Source: Microcaldota archaeon (GTDB lineage Archaea > Micrarchaeota > Micrarchaeia > Micrarchaeales > CABMGC01). From it: 38,235 nt of DNA. The stretch lies in assembly GCA_021851065.1 (NCBI GenBank), contig JAJZJQ010000013.1, positions 1 through 38,235 of the forward strand, in the 5' to 3' direction. The notes beneath the pieces were generated by a model, which saw nothing but the letters and a program-made list of their open reading frames with translations, was not told where the DNA came from and made no database searches. The position numbers and the translations under genes were made by a program. Positions 7,968 through 14,926 of this stretch are shown piece by piece. Within the stretch, counting starts at the first letter, position 1. Every line of letters begins with the position of its first letter.

Positions 7968-9653
7968 TCAAGCCTTCCTCTCAGCAACCTCTCTTTTAAG
8001 GCTCTCAATGAAATCCGAAAGCTTTATCTGGTTCTTCTGTGTGCCATCCCTCATCCTTATTGATATTGTGCCTGCTTCCTCCTCCTTCTTCCCCAGTATT
8101 ATTGTATAAGGTATCTCCTTGACCTTGGCATCGCGTATCTTGTACTGCAATGTCCTGTCTGAGATATCAAGCGCGGTGCGTATCCTGCTCCCCCTAAGCT
8201 CTCCATACACCTTCTGCGCATAGCCGCTTACCTGTTCCGAGAGCGATGCCACCACCACCTGCACCGGAGCAAGCCATAGCGGGAACTTGCCCCTGTAGTG
8301 CTCAACGAGTATGGCTGTGAATCTCTCCACCGACCCAAGCGCAGCCCTGTGTATTATCACTGGCACATGCTGCTTCCCATCCTCTCCTGCATACTCAAGG
8401 CCGAACTTGAGCGGCTGCTGGTAATCCACCTGCATGGTGGCGCACTGCCATGCCCTATTCATGGAATCATACACGTCGAAGTCCACCTTAGGCCCATAGA
8501 AGGCGCCTTCGCCCTCCTTGATCGTGTATTTCATGCCAGCTCTATCAAGCGCCTTCTTAAGATTGTTAGTGGCTCGTTCCCACAGATCTGCGCTGCCCAT
8601 GTGCTTCTCGGGCATTGTCGAGAGCTTTGCCTCGAACCTCATGCCAAACGTATCATACGCTTTTTTTACGAACTTAAGGAACCGCTCGGCTTCCTCTTCT
8701 ATCTGCTCCTCGGCAAGGAATATGTGTCCATCATCCTGCGTAAGTTCCATGACCCTAAACAGCCCAGTAAGGGCGCCGCTTACCTCCTTCCTATAGAGTT
8801 TGTCAAAGGTAGCGGTCCTAAAAGGCAGCTCCCTGTAGCTCCACCTCCTAGACTTGTATATCAATATTGTGGATGGGCAGTTCATGGGCTTGAGTCCGAG
8901 CTCCCCCATGTCATTTTGGAACATGAACATGTTCTCCTTGTAGTGGTCATAGTGGCCGCTGACATGCCATAGCGCAGTGTTCGATACCACCGGCGTACTT
9001 GTCTCCTCGTATCCATCCAGCTCCTCAAGCTCCCTTATGAACCTTACAAGCTCCCTGTATACTATGTGGCCGTTAGGATGCCAGTACACCATGCTCGGTG
9101 ACACCTCCTGGAAACTATAGAGGTCCAGCTGCTCCCCAATGGTTCTATGGTCAGCTTCAGGCAGACCTGACCAATCGCTCTTCCTCACAATCGCAGTATT
9201 CACCTCAACGGGCTTCACCTTCTTGTATATCCTTGCTGCAGCGGCATCTGGCCCATAGCTCCTGGCCTGCTCTGCAAGAGGGTGTCCCTTTACTGAGAAT
9301 GTAGGCTTCTTTGTCCATCCAAACGGGGCCTTGTGCACCTCAAATTCCCTGGACATGCCGTTGTACATGCTACTAAGTATCTGCATGGCCTGCCTGGGTC
9401 TTGCAAGGTTGCTGCTAAGGTGCGCATACGGATAAAGCATAACGCTCTTCCTGCCAAGCTGCTTCATGAATCTCTCTATATCCTGCACTGCAGCCTTTCC
9501 TGTATCCTCGCTATCCCCCTCTTCGACGCTTATCAGCACAAGAAGCACATTATCTACCGAAACGCGCTTCTCCTTCGCCTCCTCATACACCTCGGCCTCA
9601 GGACTTATAGCCTCGTATTTCACATTGTCCGAGTCAAGCTCGAGTATCCTCAC
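7968..9653 (-). CDS. thrS: Threonyl-tRNA synthetase, archaeal type with editing domain
   Basis: Class II synthetase charging tRNA-Thr. The first ~140 residues match the archaeal D-aminoacyl-tRNA-deacylase-like editing domain (MRILELDSDNVKYEA; LYPYAHLSSNLARP). The catalytic core carries motif 2 (FRTATFDKLYRKE), the zinc ligands Cys in 'MNCPSTILIY', His in 'TQDDGHIF' and His in 'VIIHRAALGS', and motif 3 (ALGSVERFTAILVEHY). The C-terminal anticodon-binding domain starts at 'PLWLAPVQVVVASLSE'. The 561-aa length is a little below the archaeal norm (~610-640). The start is GTG at 9653, with a TATA-like box at 9688-9696 and a large palindromic hairpin just beyond it. The gene converges on the coiled-coil gene with a 5-bp gap. 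Confidence 0.95.
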   Translation of the reverse strand: MRILELDSDNVKYEAISPEAEVYEEAKEKRVSVDNVLLVLISVEEGDSEDTGKAAVQDIERFMKQLGRKSVMLYPYAHLSSNLARPRQAMQILSSMYNGMSREFEVHKAPFGWTKKPTFSVKGHPLAEQARSYGPDAAAARIYKKVKPVEVNTAIVRKSDWSGLPEADHRTIGEQLDLYSFQEVSPSMVYWHPNGHIVYRELVRFIRELEELDGYEETSTPVVSNTALWHVSGHYDHYKENMFMFQNDMGELGLKPMNCPSTILIYKSRRWSYRELPFRTATFDKLYRKEVSGALTGLFRVMELTQDDGHIFLAEEQIEEEAERFLKFVKKAYDTFGMRFEAKLSTMPEKHMGSADLWERATNNLKKALDRAGMKYTIKEGEGAFYGPKVDFDVYDSMNRAWQCATMQVDYQQPLKFGLEYAGEDGKQHVPVIIHRAALGSVERFTAILVEHYRGKFPLWLAPVQVVVASLSEQVSGYAQKVYGELRGSRIRTALDISDRTLQYKIRDAKVKEIPYTIILGKKEEEAGTISIRMRDGTQKNQIKLSDFIESLKREVAERKA

Positions 9654-9687
9654 AAAACCACTGCACGAATAACTTATTATCGAATGA

Positions 9688-9696
9688 ATTTAAAAT
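9688..9696 (-). promoter_or_regulatory. TATA-like box of thrS
   Basis: On the minus strand ATTTTAAAT precedes the thrS GTG by ~39 bp (centre to start), predicting a leader of roughly 14 nt. The palindrome at 9703-9752 abuts its upstream side. Confidence 0.45.
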
Positions 9697-9702
9697 AGGA
9701 TA

Positions 9703-9752
9703 GTGCGCCAAGAAATCCGACCGCCTTTCAAGGCTTGGATGAATTGGCGCAC
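9703..9752. repeat. 50-bp nested inverted repeat between thrS and tnpB
   Basis: GTGCGCCAA (9703-9711) and TTGGCGCAC (9744-9752) are perfect 9-bp arms. Inside is a symmetric GAA/GAA internal loop, then ATCCGA with TTGGAT pairing, a CC bulge, and GCCT/AGGC closing the loop TTCA. It lies 7 bp upstream of the thrS TATA-like box and ~36 bp upstream of the tnpB TATA box. It could be a transposon left-end hairpin, a regulator site for thrS, or part of a small RNA. Confidence 0.6.
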
Positions 9753-9787
9753 ATTGCAGGAAACCATAACTCCACTCTGGTAGAAAT

Positions 9788-9796
9788 GTATAAAAG
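9788..9796 (+). promoter_or_regulatory. TATA box of tnpB
   Basis: GTATAAAAG is centred ~35 bp before the tnpB ATG at 9827, giving a near-leaderless transcript. Confidence 0.55.
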
Positions 9797-9826
9797 CTTA
9801 TACTGCAATATAAGTGCTGTGCCTTT

Positions 9827-10972
9827 ATGCTCTCCTATGTTTTTCCGTTATATCCAAACAGAGAACAGAGGGAAGAGCTGGAGTTGACTCTCGAGACATG
9901 CAGGATTGCGTATAACTCCCTGCTTGAAGAACTTCACAAACAACAGATACCAGATAGAAGCGCAATGCAGCATAAACTTGTCGAGATGAAGAAGTCAAAC
10001 CCTGGCTTTGGCAAGGTATACTCGAAGACGCTGCAATACGAGTGCTATCGCCTCTTTTCCAACCTCTCCGCATTGCGCAGCCTCAAAAAGAAAGGGAGAA
10101 AGACAGGAAGGCTCAGGTTCAAGGGAAAGGAATGGTTCAAGACCATAGTATACAACCAGTCAGGCTTCAGGCTCGAGAAGGTCACCGAGAAACGCTCGAT
10201 AATCCATCTCTCCAGGATCGGGTCGATAAGTATAAAGACGCACAGGGCTGTGGAAGGCAGCGTAAAGGGCCTCATAATAAAGAGGTCATGCGGCAGATGG
10301 TACCTCATACTGCAGACTGACGCAAGAAGGAAGGACATCGTTCACGGAAGCAAGGAAATAGGCATCGATGTCGGGATAGAGAGCTACCTTACGGACAGCA
10401 ACGGGATTAAAGTGCAGAACCCGAAGACGCTGGAGAAATACCGCATGGATCTTGCATCAGCGCAGAAAGAACTGTCAAGGAAGAGGAAGGGCAGCGCAAA
10501 CAGGGCAAAGGCCAAAAGAAGGATGGAGAGACTCCACCGGAGGGTAACCAATGCGCGCAACGACTTCCTGCATAAGACATCTGCCCGACTTGTGAGGGGC
10601 TGCAGGTTCATCGCCGTAGAGAGACTTGACATAAAAGGCATGATGGAGCGGCCAAATTATAACGCCAGGAATATTGCAGACGCATCTTGGAACAGATTTC
10701 TGCAGATGCTGCGCTACAAGGCTGAGAGTGCCGGTTGCGGAGTTGTGGAAGTCGATCCAGCAAATACGACAAGAATGTGCAGTTCATGCGCCAGCCTGCA
10801 GGAGATGCCGCTATATAAGCGAGTTTATGATTGCGGCGCATGTAGCATGTCTATGGACAGGGACTGTAATTCTGCAATAAACATACTGAAGAAGGCTTAT
10901 GCGGGCCCGGAACGGGCCTATGCCGAGAATATGGATACGTATTCGATGAAACAAGAAGCCTCGGGCTTTTAG
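9827..10972 (+). CDS. tnpB: TnpB, IS200/IS605-family RNA-guided nuclease
   Basis: TnpB is the transposon-encoded ancestor of Cas12: a RuvC nuclease guided by an RNA from the transposon right end, promoting element retention. The 381-aa product is full length and looks intact. It has the N-terminal 'YPNREQREELELTLETCRIAYN' helix typical of OrfB. RuvC-I is in 'IGIDVGIESY' (Asp181), RuvC-II in 'FIAVERLDIKGM' (Glu265) and RuvC-III in 'MDRDCNSAINIL' (Asp344). A four-Cys zinc ribbon uses Cys318/321 and Cys336/339. No tnpA is present nearby, so this is a TnpB-only (IS1341-like) element that would need a transposase in trans. The stop codon lies inside the right-end hairpin, the usual arrangement when the guide RNA overlaps the 3' end of the gene. 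Confidence 0.95.
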   Translation: MLSYVFPLYPNREQREELELTLETCRIAYNSLLEELHKQQIPDRSAMQHKLVEMKKSNPGFGKVYSKTLQYECYRLFSNLSALRSLKKKGRKTGRLRFKGKEWFKTIVYNQSGFRLEKVTEKRSIIHLSRIGSISIKTHRAVEGSVKGLIIKRSCGRWYLILQTDARRKDIVHGSKEIGIDVGIESYLTDSNGIKVQNPKTLEKYRMDLASAQKELSRKRKGSANRAKAKRRMERLHRRVTNARNDFLHKTSARLVRGCRFIAVERLDIKGMMERPNYNARNIADASWNRFLQMLRYKAESAGCGVVEVDPANTTRMCSSCASLQEMPLYKRVYDCGACSMSMDRDCNSAINILKKAYAGPERAYAENMDTYSMKQEASGF

Positions 10973-10986
10973 CCCGAGGTAGTTCA
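10959..10986 (+). ncRNA. Right-end hairpin / 3' end of the TnpB guide RNA scaffold
   Basis: CCTCGGGCT (10959-10967) and AGCCCGAGG (10971-10979) form a perfect 9-bp stem with a TTT loop, followed by TAGTTCAC. By analogy with characterised TnpB systems, the transcribed scaffold would end here and the guide would start in the flanking DNA at about 10987. The exact scaffold extent is not visible from one copy. Confidence 0.55.
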
Positions 10987-11013
10987 CACGTTATCTATGG
11001 GGCCATGCAGGCC

Positions 11014-11604
11014 TTAGATATACATTGCCTTCATATGCCTGTTGGCTATTGGCGCATACCTCATGTCTATGCCTGGGTTGTCCCTGAAGAAGAACAGGTC
11101 CTCCAGGTCATGTCCCTCCATCCTGAACCTGTAGTCAAGAGGGGTCTTTATGTAGCACAGGCCAAGCCCAGAGTATTCGCACTTTAGCTCAAAGGGCCTG
11201 GCCCTTGAAAGTTCCTCGTCGGTATAATGGTAAGGGTACTTCTTTCCCACCACGCTCCACGTCTGCTTTGATGCGTTGTCCACTACGTGGTAGCTTGCCG
11301 TGAAAGACACTCCGAGCCTCTCGGCCTCCCTGATCAGGTCTGCTATCGCCTGCGGGCTCTCGTCTATCGTTATATCAGAGTCAAGCCAGAAAAGATACGC
11401 TTCCTTGTCCTGCGGGAATTGCTTTCTAAGGGCCTCAAGGCCCATGGTCCTGGCATTAGTTATTCCAGTTCCTGACTGCACATTTAGCATGAATGGCCTG
11501 TTTAGCAGCTGTGATACTGTCACGAGCGTGGCCACGCTCCTTGCTACTGCCCTGTTGTCCGGGCTTGCTATAGCAACTATGAAAAGATCAGACGCTCTGG
11601 GCAT
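11014..11604 (-). CDS. GT-A-fold glycosyltransferase-like protein
   Basis: A family 2-like glycosyltransferase is the best reading. The product opens with a beta strand (SDLFIVAIASPDNRAVARSV), has 'GTGITNARTMGLEALRK', and carries the metal-binding DxD as 'LFWLDSDITI'. It ends with a region rich in aromatic and acidic residues (EGHDLEDLFFFRDNPGIDMRY) that would bind the acceptor. A frame open to 11649 adds 15 residues, but a TATA-like TTTTTTAAG centred ~26 bp before the ATG at 11604 favours the short 196-aa form. It lies 50 bp beyond a GT-C transferase gene on the same strand, suggesting a joint role in glycan assembly. The specific sugar cannot be told. Immediately downstream is the TnpB element. 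Confidence 0.65.
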   Translation of the reverse strand: MPRASDLFIVAIASPDNRAVARSVATLVTVSQLLNRPFMLNVQSGTGITNARTMGLEALRKQFPQDKEAYLFWLDSDITIDESPQAIADLIREAERLGVSFTASYHVVDNASKQTWSVVGKKYPYHYTDEELSRARPFELKCEYSGLGLCYIKTPLDYRFRMEGHDLEDLFFFRDNPGIDMRYAPIANRHMKAMYI

Positions 11605-11654
11605 AAATTGGTTCTCTCGCCAAAGCTTAAAAAACATGCCAGCATGCATCTGCC

Positions 11655-13100
11655 TTAGTGCAGGCAGGAGTAGTTCCTTGGAAGTACAAGGGTAAAGTAA
11701 TCGTAGCTATAGCTGGCTACCGCCCTGGATGTATTCACCACTCCTGCTCCAGCTGCAGTATATACAAGCATCGGCATCCTGCCTATCTGGCTCTGCGGCG
11801 CGGCGGGTTGGTATGCGGAAACATTATTGTAGTTAAGATACACCCAGTCGTTTGAGACCACATCGCAGCCCATAAGCCCATGCTGCGCAAGGCCGTTCTC
11901 AACAAACGCATGGTCAAATCCAGGCCAGCTTGTGCCTAATGATGCTATGGCATGCTGCTGCTGTGCCAGCACGAAGTAGGCCGCGAGCGATCCTATCGAC
12001 ATGCAGAAGAGCAGCGCAAGGGAGGCATCCCTCACATTAATAAAATGCCTGGCACTCGCCATCTTCTCGCCAGCCGTATGCAAAAGGATCGCAATTTCAA
12101 TGGCTACTGGTGTGTATATCAGATATCCTAGCCTTGGGAGACTGTCTATGGAAGGGTTCCTTGCCACGTATAGCCATCCTACAAGGCCAAGGGCAATCCC
12201 AGAATAAATCACAGACTGCATGTGAACAATCCTCTTATCTCCCGAACCTACAGGCACTGGCGTTGTCCTGGTCCTGTACAGCATATACGCCATGACCAGG
12301 AAGGGCAGCACTAAGAAGGAAAACATCATGATCAGGGACTGCAGCATGACTGCCTGCGATGACGATGCAGCAGATACAAAAAGTCCCATCTCAGTGATAT
12401 ACGCTTCCAATGGATTGCCATATACCGCAAAGTTGATCGCCAGAAAAGGCAATGTCACCACGATAAAAGATGCCAGCCCCATAAGTTTCTTATTATTCGG
12501 CAGTAACAGCAGCAACGGTATGAATACAAGGGAAGGATACTTGGCAAGCCCTGCAAGGGCCAGCAGTGCACCTGCCTGCCATTTCTGCTTCAAAATCAAT
12601 GCGAATGCTACAACAAGCAGCCCCATGGATATCCCCTCCTGTCCATTAAGAAGCAGAAGATTGAACATCACATATGGGTTGAAGAACACTACCACAAGCA
12701 GGGCAAGGTCAACCCCAGAGGCTCTTGAGAAGTAGGCTAGGGAAAGCAGCACGAACAGCACTGCACCTATCATGTATGCCGGCACTGCCCACGCACCCAG
12801 CAGCGCAATAAATACGGCCAGAATTACCGATGGCACAGGACTCCTGAACGTCTCAGCGTAGAAATTCGTTGTAGTTATGGCTCCTGAGGCTGCATGGCCG
12901 CTTAACATGTACGAATAGAAATAAGGGTTCAACAGGTCCCTGCCATTTATCACGTGCACGGCAAAGTCCCAGTATACTCCTGCAGTGCTGTAATTCTCCA
13001 GAGTATCTGCAATGACCAGCAGGACCACAATGGCTATAAGCAATACTACTATCGGTCTCATATCATTGCCACCATGCCACTTCAGCAATTCTTTATCCAT
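11655..13100 (-). CDS. Multi-pass GT-C superfamily glycosyltransferase
   Basis: A 481-aa polytopic membrane protein with about 10-12 predicted helices and an outward soluble C-terminal domain of ~100 residues. The first helix (PIVVLLIAIVVLLVIADTL) is followed by an external loop with 'YWDFAVHVINGRDLLNPY', containing the acidic residue and spacing common to GT-C mannosyltransferase-like enzymes (GT87/DUF2029 type). These use a lipid-phosphate sugar donor and act on the outer face of the membrane. An in-frame ATG at 13061 (residue 14) is an alternative start just before helix 1. The gene is divergent from the RHH/cysD operon, with 155 bp between starts, and it precedes the GT-A-like gene on the same strand. 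Confidence 0.65.
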   Translation of the reverse strand: MDKELLKWHGGNDMRPIVVLLIAIVVLLVIADTLENYSTAGVYWDFAVHVINGRDLLNPYFYSYMLSGHAASGAITTTNFYAETFRSPVPSVILAVFIALLGAWAVPAYMIGAVLFVLLSLAYFSRASGVDLALLVVVFFNPYVMFNLLLLNGQEGISMGLLVVAFALILKQKWQAGALLALAGLAKYPSLVFIPLLLLLPNNKKLMGLASFIVVTLPFLAINFAVYGNPLEAYITEMGLFVSAASSSQAVMLQSLIMMFSFLVLPFLVMAYMLYRTRTTPVPVGSGDKRIVHMQSVIYSGIALGLVGWLYVARNPSIDSLPRLGYLIYTPVAIEIAILLHTAGEKMASARHFINVRDASLALLFCMSIGSLAAYFVLAQQQHAIASLGTSWPGFDHAFVENGLAQHGLMGCDVVSNDWVYLNYNNVSAYQPAAPQSQIGRMPMLVYTAAGAGVVNTSRAVASYSYDYFTLVLPRNYSCLH

Positions 13101-13202
13101 TATCCTGTCCCGGATGTAATATTACCTTATTGAGCGGCTATTTAACGATTTTCAAAAACTGCGGCAGTCCTTTTCATATGCTGCAGGACTATTATGCGCA
13201 TC

Positions 13203-13211
13203 TTTTATATA
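13203..13211 (+). promoter_or_regulatory. TATA box of the sulfur-activation operon
   Basis: TTTTATATA is centred near 13207, predicting initiation near 13232, inside the palindrome at 13213-13240. The leader to the ATG at 13256 is ~24 nt with an AGGTG ribosome site. Confidence 0.6.
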
Positions 13212-13212
13212 C

Positions 13213-13240
13213 TTAATGTAATATCATGTTATCACATTAA
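13213..13240. promoter_or_regulatory. 28-bp palindromic operator overlapping the transcription start
   Basis: TTAATGT (13213-13219) and ACATTAA (13234-13240) flank a near-palindromic core centred on CATG (13225-13228). In total 24 of 28 positions are symmetric. It starts 2 bp after the TATA box and covers the expected start site. That position is ideal for repression, most simply by the ribbon-helix-helix protein encoded 16 bp downstream. Confidence 0.65.
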
Positions 13241-13255
13241 TATACAGGTGTGCCG

Positions 13256-13474
13256 ATGAAGCCGCAAAAGAGAAAATATACCACAATAACAATACCAACA
13301 GCCCTATTCGATAACGTCAGCAGGGTTATAGCCGGCACGGGGTTTTCATCCGTGTCCGATTACGCCACCTACATACTGCGCGAAACCACAAGCGAACTGC
13401 AGCTGAGCAAGAAGGACAAGGCTGGAAAAAGCGCAGTGATAGAAAAACTCAGGGCATTGGGATACGTGCAGTGA
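13256..13474 (+). CDS. Ribbon-helix-helix DNA-binding protein (CopG/Arc-like)
   Basis: The 72-aa product has the RHH fold signature: a basic beta strand (KRKYTTITIP) followed by 'TALFDNVSRVIAGTGFSSVSDYATYILRE', in which the G-F-x-S-x-S-D-Y turn joins the two helices. RHH proteins bind palindromic DNA as dimers, with the beta strand in the major groove. The ATG at 13256 is chosen over a GTG at 13250 because AGGTG lies 5-6 bp upstream of it. It is the first gene of the cysD-cysN-sqdB operon and sits behind a 28-bp palindrome, so autoregulation and operon control are likely. Its C-terminal tail (KLRALGYVQ) closely resembles the tail of CysD in the same operon (RLRALGYM). Confidence 0.8.
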   Translation: MKPQKRKYTTITIPTALFDNVSRVIAGTGFSSVSDYATYILRETTSELQLSKKDKAGKSAVIEKLRALGYVQ

Positions 13475-13478
13475 TGCC

Positions 13479-13763
13479 ATGCCTGGAATCGAGACTGCAG
13501 TAGTGGCGCTAAAATCAAAACCTACCAGGGCGAACTGGGAGAGATTCAGCAAGGCCTTGAAAACATCAGATATCAGGTACTACTCAATAAAGTTCGACAG
13601 GTCTAGGGTCAACAGCCGTGAGGATCTCAGGAAGGCTCACGCCGAGCTTTATGGAGCTTCTGAGAGACTTGCATACGACATACCTATAGTCATCGAAGAA
13701 GGGAGGAAGATACGTGGAGCAACGATATACCTCAAGGGGCTGCTAAACCTGAACAAGCAGTGA
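13479..13763 (+). CDS. Small protein of unknown function in the cysD operon
   Basis: 94 aa, soluble, mixed alpha/beta, with no recognised domain. It begins 4 bp after the RHH stop and ends 4 bp before cysD, so it is tightly embedded in the operon. Visible features are a basic N-terminal half (KSKPTRANWERFSKALK) and 'YYSIKFDRSRVNSREDLRKAH'. There are no Cys and no nucleotide-binding motif. It could be an adaptor of the RHH protein or of CysD. That is a guess from position only. Confidence 0.6.
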   Translation: MPGIETAVVALKSKPTRANWERFSKALKTSDIRYYSIKFDRSRVNSREDLRKAHAELYGASERLAYDIPIVIEEGRKIRGATIYLKGLLNLNKQ

Positions 13764-13767
13764 TAGC

Positions 13768-14556
13768 ATGATCAAGCAGGATATGGATGAACTGGAGGAA
13801 AAGAGCACATTCGTCATAAGGGAGGCAGTTTCGAAGTTCAGGGATGTCGCAGCTCTCTGGTCAATGGGCAAGGATTCGACTACGATGCTTGCGCTTGCAA
13901 GGAAGGCGTTCCTAGGCAAGGTGCCGTTCCCGGTAATCCATATCGACAACGGCATCGATTTCCCTGAAACGTACCAGTTCAGGGAGGAGCTTGCAAAGAG
14001 ATGGAAGCTGGATCTCATAGTTGCGGAGAGCGAGATAAAGCCCGAGATGTCCGGGTTCAGCTGCTGCGGCGAGAACAAAACTGTGGCGCTTAAGAAGGTC
14101 ATGGCAGAGTACGGCTTCGACGCCCTTATAGTATCCATCCGCAGAGACGAGCATGGAGTGCGCGCAAAAGAAAGGACCATATCACCCAGAGACAAGGACT
14201 TCAAATGGAACTACAAGGATCAGCCAGCGGAGTTGTGGGGCGACTATTCATCAAAGCTGGATGAAAAGGGCCATGTGAGGGTGCATCCGCTTCTAGATTT
14301 CAATGAGATTGATGTCTGGAATTATATAAAACAGGAAAAAATACCAATAAATCCACTTTATTATTCCCGGGCTGGCAGAAGGTACAGAAGCCTTGGCTGC
14401 ACCCATTGCACTTCCAGTATAAAATCCGAAGCTAAGAATGTTGACGACATAATCAGAGAACTAGAAGTCACAAAAACCGAAGAAAGGAGCGGACGAGATA
14501 TGGACAAGGAAAAGTTATACGTTATGGAGAGGCTTCGCGCCCTTGGATATATGTAG
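13768..14556 (+). CDS. cysD: Sulfate adenylyltransferase subunit 2 (CysD-like)
   Basis: CysD is the ATP-pyrophosphatase subunit that, with the GTPase CysN, makes adenosine 5'-phosphosulfate (APS) from ATP and sulfate. The 262-aa product has the PP-loop 'SMGKDS' (residues 32-37) and 'PFPVIHIDNGIDFPETYQFRE'. The family motif 'RRDEHGVRAKER' is followed by 'DKDFKWNYKDQPAELW' and 'RVHPLLDFNEIDVWNYI'. It also has the CysD-style C-terminus 'VTKTEERSGRD...MERLRALGYM'. The 'GCTHCT' pair of Cys near residue 210 is seen in some CysD and PAPS-reductase-like proteins. PAPS/APS reductase itself is less likely because of the full CysD C-terminus and the nearby cysN. It lies 4 bp after the upstream gene. Between it and cysN sits a foreign-looking 117-codon insert. 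Confidence 0.85.
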   Translation: MIKQDMDELEEKSTFVIREAVSKFRDVAALWSMGKDSTTMLALARKAFLGKVPFPVIHIDNGIDFPETYQFREELAKRWKLDLIVAESEIKPEMSGFSCCGENKTVALKKVMAEYGFDALIVSIRRDEHGVRAKERTISPRDKDFKWNYKDQPAELWGDYSSKLDEKGHVRVHPLLDFNEIDVWNYIKQEKIPINPLYYSRAGRRYRSLGCTHCTSSIKSEAKNVDDIIRELEVTKTEERSGRDMDKEKLYVMERLRALGYM

Positions 14557-14572
14557 ACGAGCATGATCATGT

Positions 14573-14926
14573 ATGGGCTACTATATGCACATAGATACGG
14601 ATACTATGCCAGATAAAAAGTGCAGTGACACAGCCAGACTCTTACGGCAAAATTCCGAATATAAAATAAAACGGCACAATGCCCGTTTAGACCGTATCCG
14701 GTCAGAAGTAAGTAGGGCTAAAATTGGCAACTCAAAAAAGGAGAGATGGCAAAATCCCAAACTCAGAGATAAAATGATGGCGATCAGGACTTCTAAAGAA
14801 GTCAGAGAAAAGATTAGTAAGGCAGCAAAAGGCAGGAAACTCTCTGCTGAAACAAAAAGGAAAATGAGTCTAGCCAAAACAAATTTCAATATCGCTGAAG
14901 TAGCATGCGGAGAAGAGATAGTATGA
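14573..14926 (+). CDS. NUMOD3-motif protein inserted between cysD and cysN
   Basis: A 117-aa basic protein. Its C-terminal half (KEVREKISKAAKGRKLSAET, then KRKMSLAKTN) matches the NUMOD3 helix repeat, a DNA-contacting module of GIY-YIG and HNH homing endonucleases. No nuclease motif is visible, so this may be the DNA-binding remnant of a homing endonuclease or a domesticated DNA-binding protein. The region is clearly more A/T-rich than its neighbours. It uses Arg codons CGG/CGT and Leu codon TTA where flanking genes prefer AGG/AGA and CTT/CTC, which points to horizontal acquisition. Its stop overlaps the cysN start (ATGA at 14923-14926), so cysN translation is coupled to it. M5 (14585) is an alternative start. 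Confidence 0.65.
   Translation: MGYYMHIDTDTMPDKKCSDTARLLRQNSEYKIKRHNARLDRIRSEVSRAKIGNSKKERWQNPKLRDKMMAIRTSKEVREKISKAAKGRKLSAETKRKMSLAKTNFNIAEVACGEEIV

Larger units (their letters stand above)
9780..10986 (+). mobile_element. Solitary TnpB insertion element, boundaries approximate
   Basis: The element contains tnpB and the terminal hairpin. The right boundary is placed after TAGTTCAC (~10986), which follows the hairpin as in other archaeal TnpB elements I recall. The left boundary is uncertain: it may lie just before the tnpB promoter or include the 9703-9752 inverted repeat. No target duplication is expected for this family. Confidence 0.5.

Noticed and set aside
8298-8972. 224-codon plus-strand frame inside thrS
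   Set aside because: Antisense shadow of a strongly conserved synthetase; no promoter or family resemblance.
13768-14556. PAPS/APS reductase instead of CysD
   Set aside because: The full CysD-type middle and C-terminus and the nearby cysN favour ATP sulfurylase, although the two Cys leave a small doubt.
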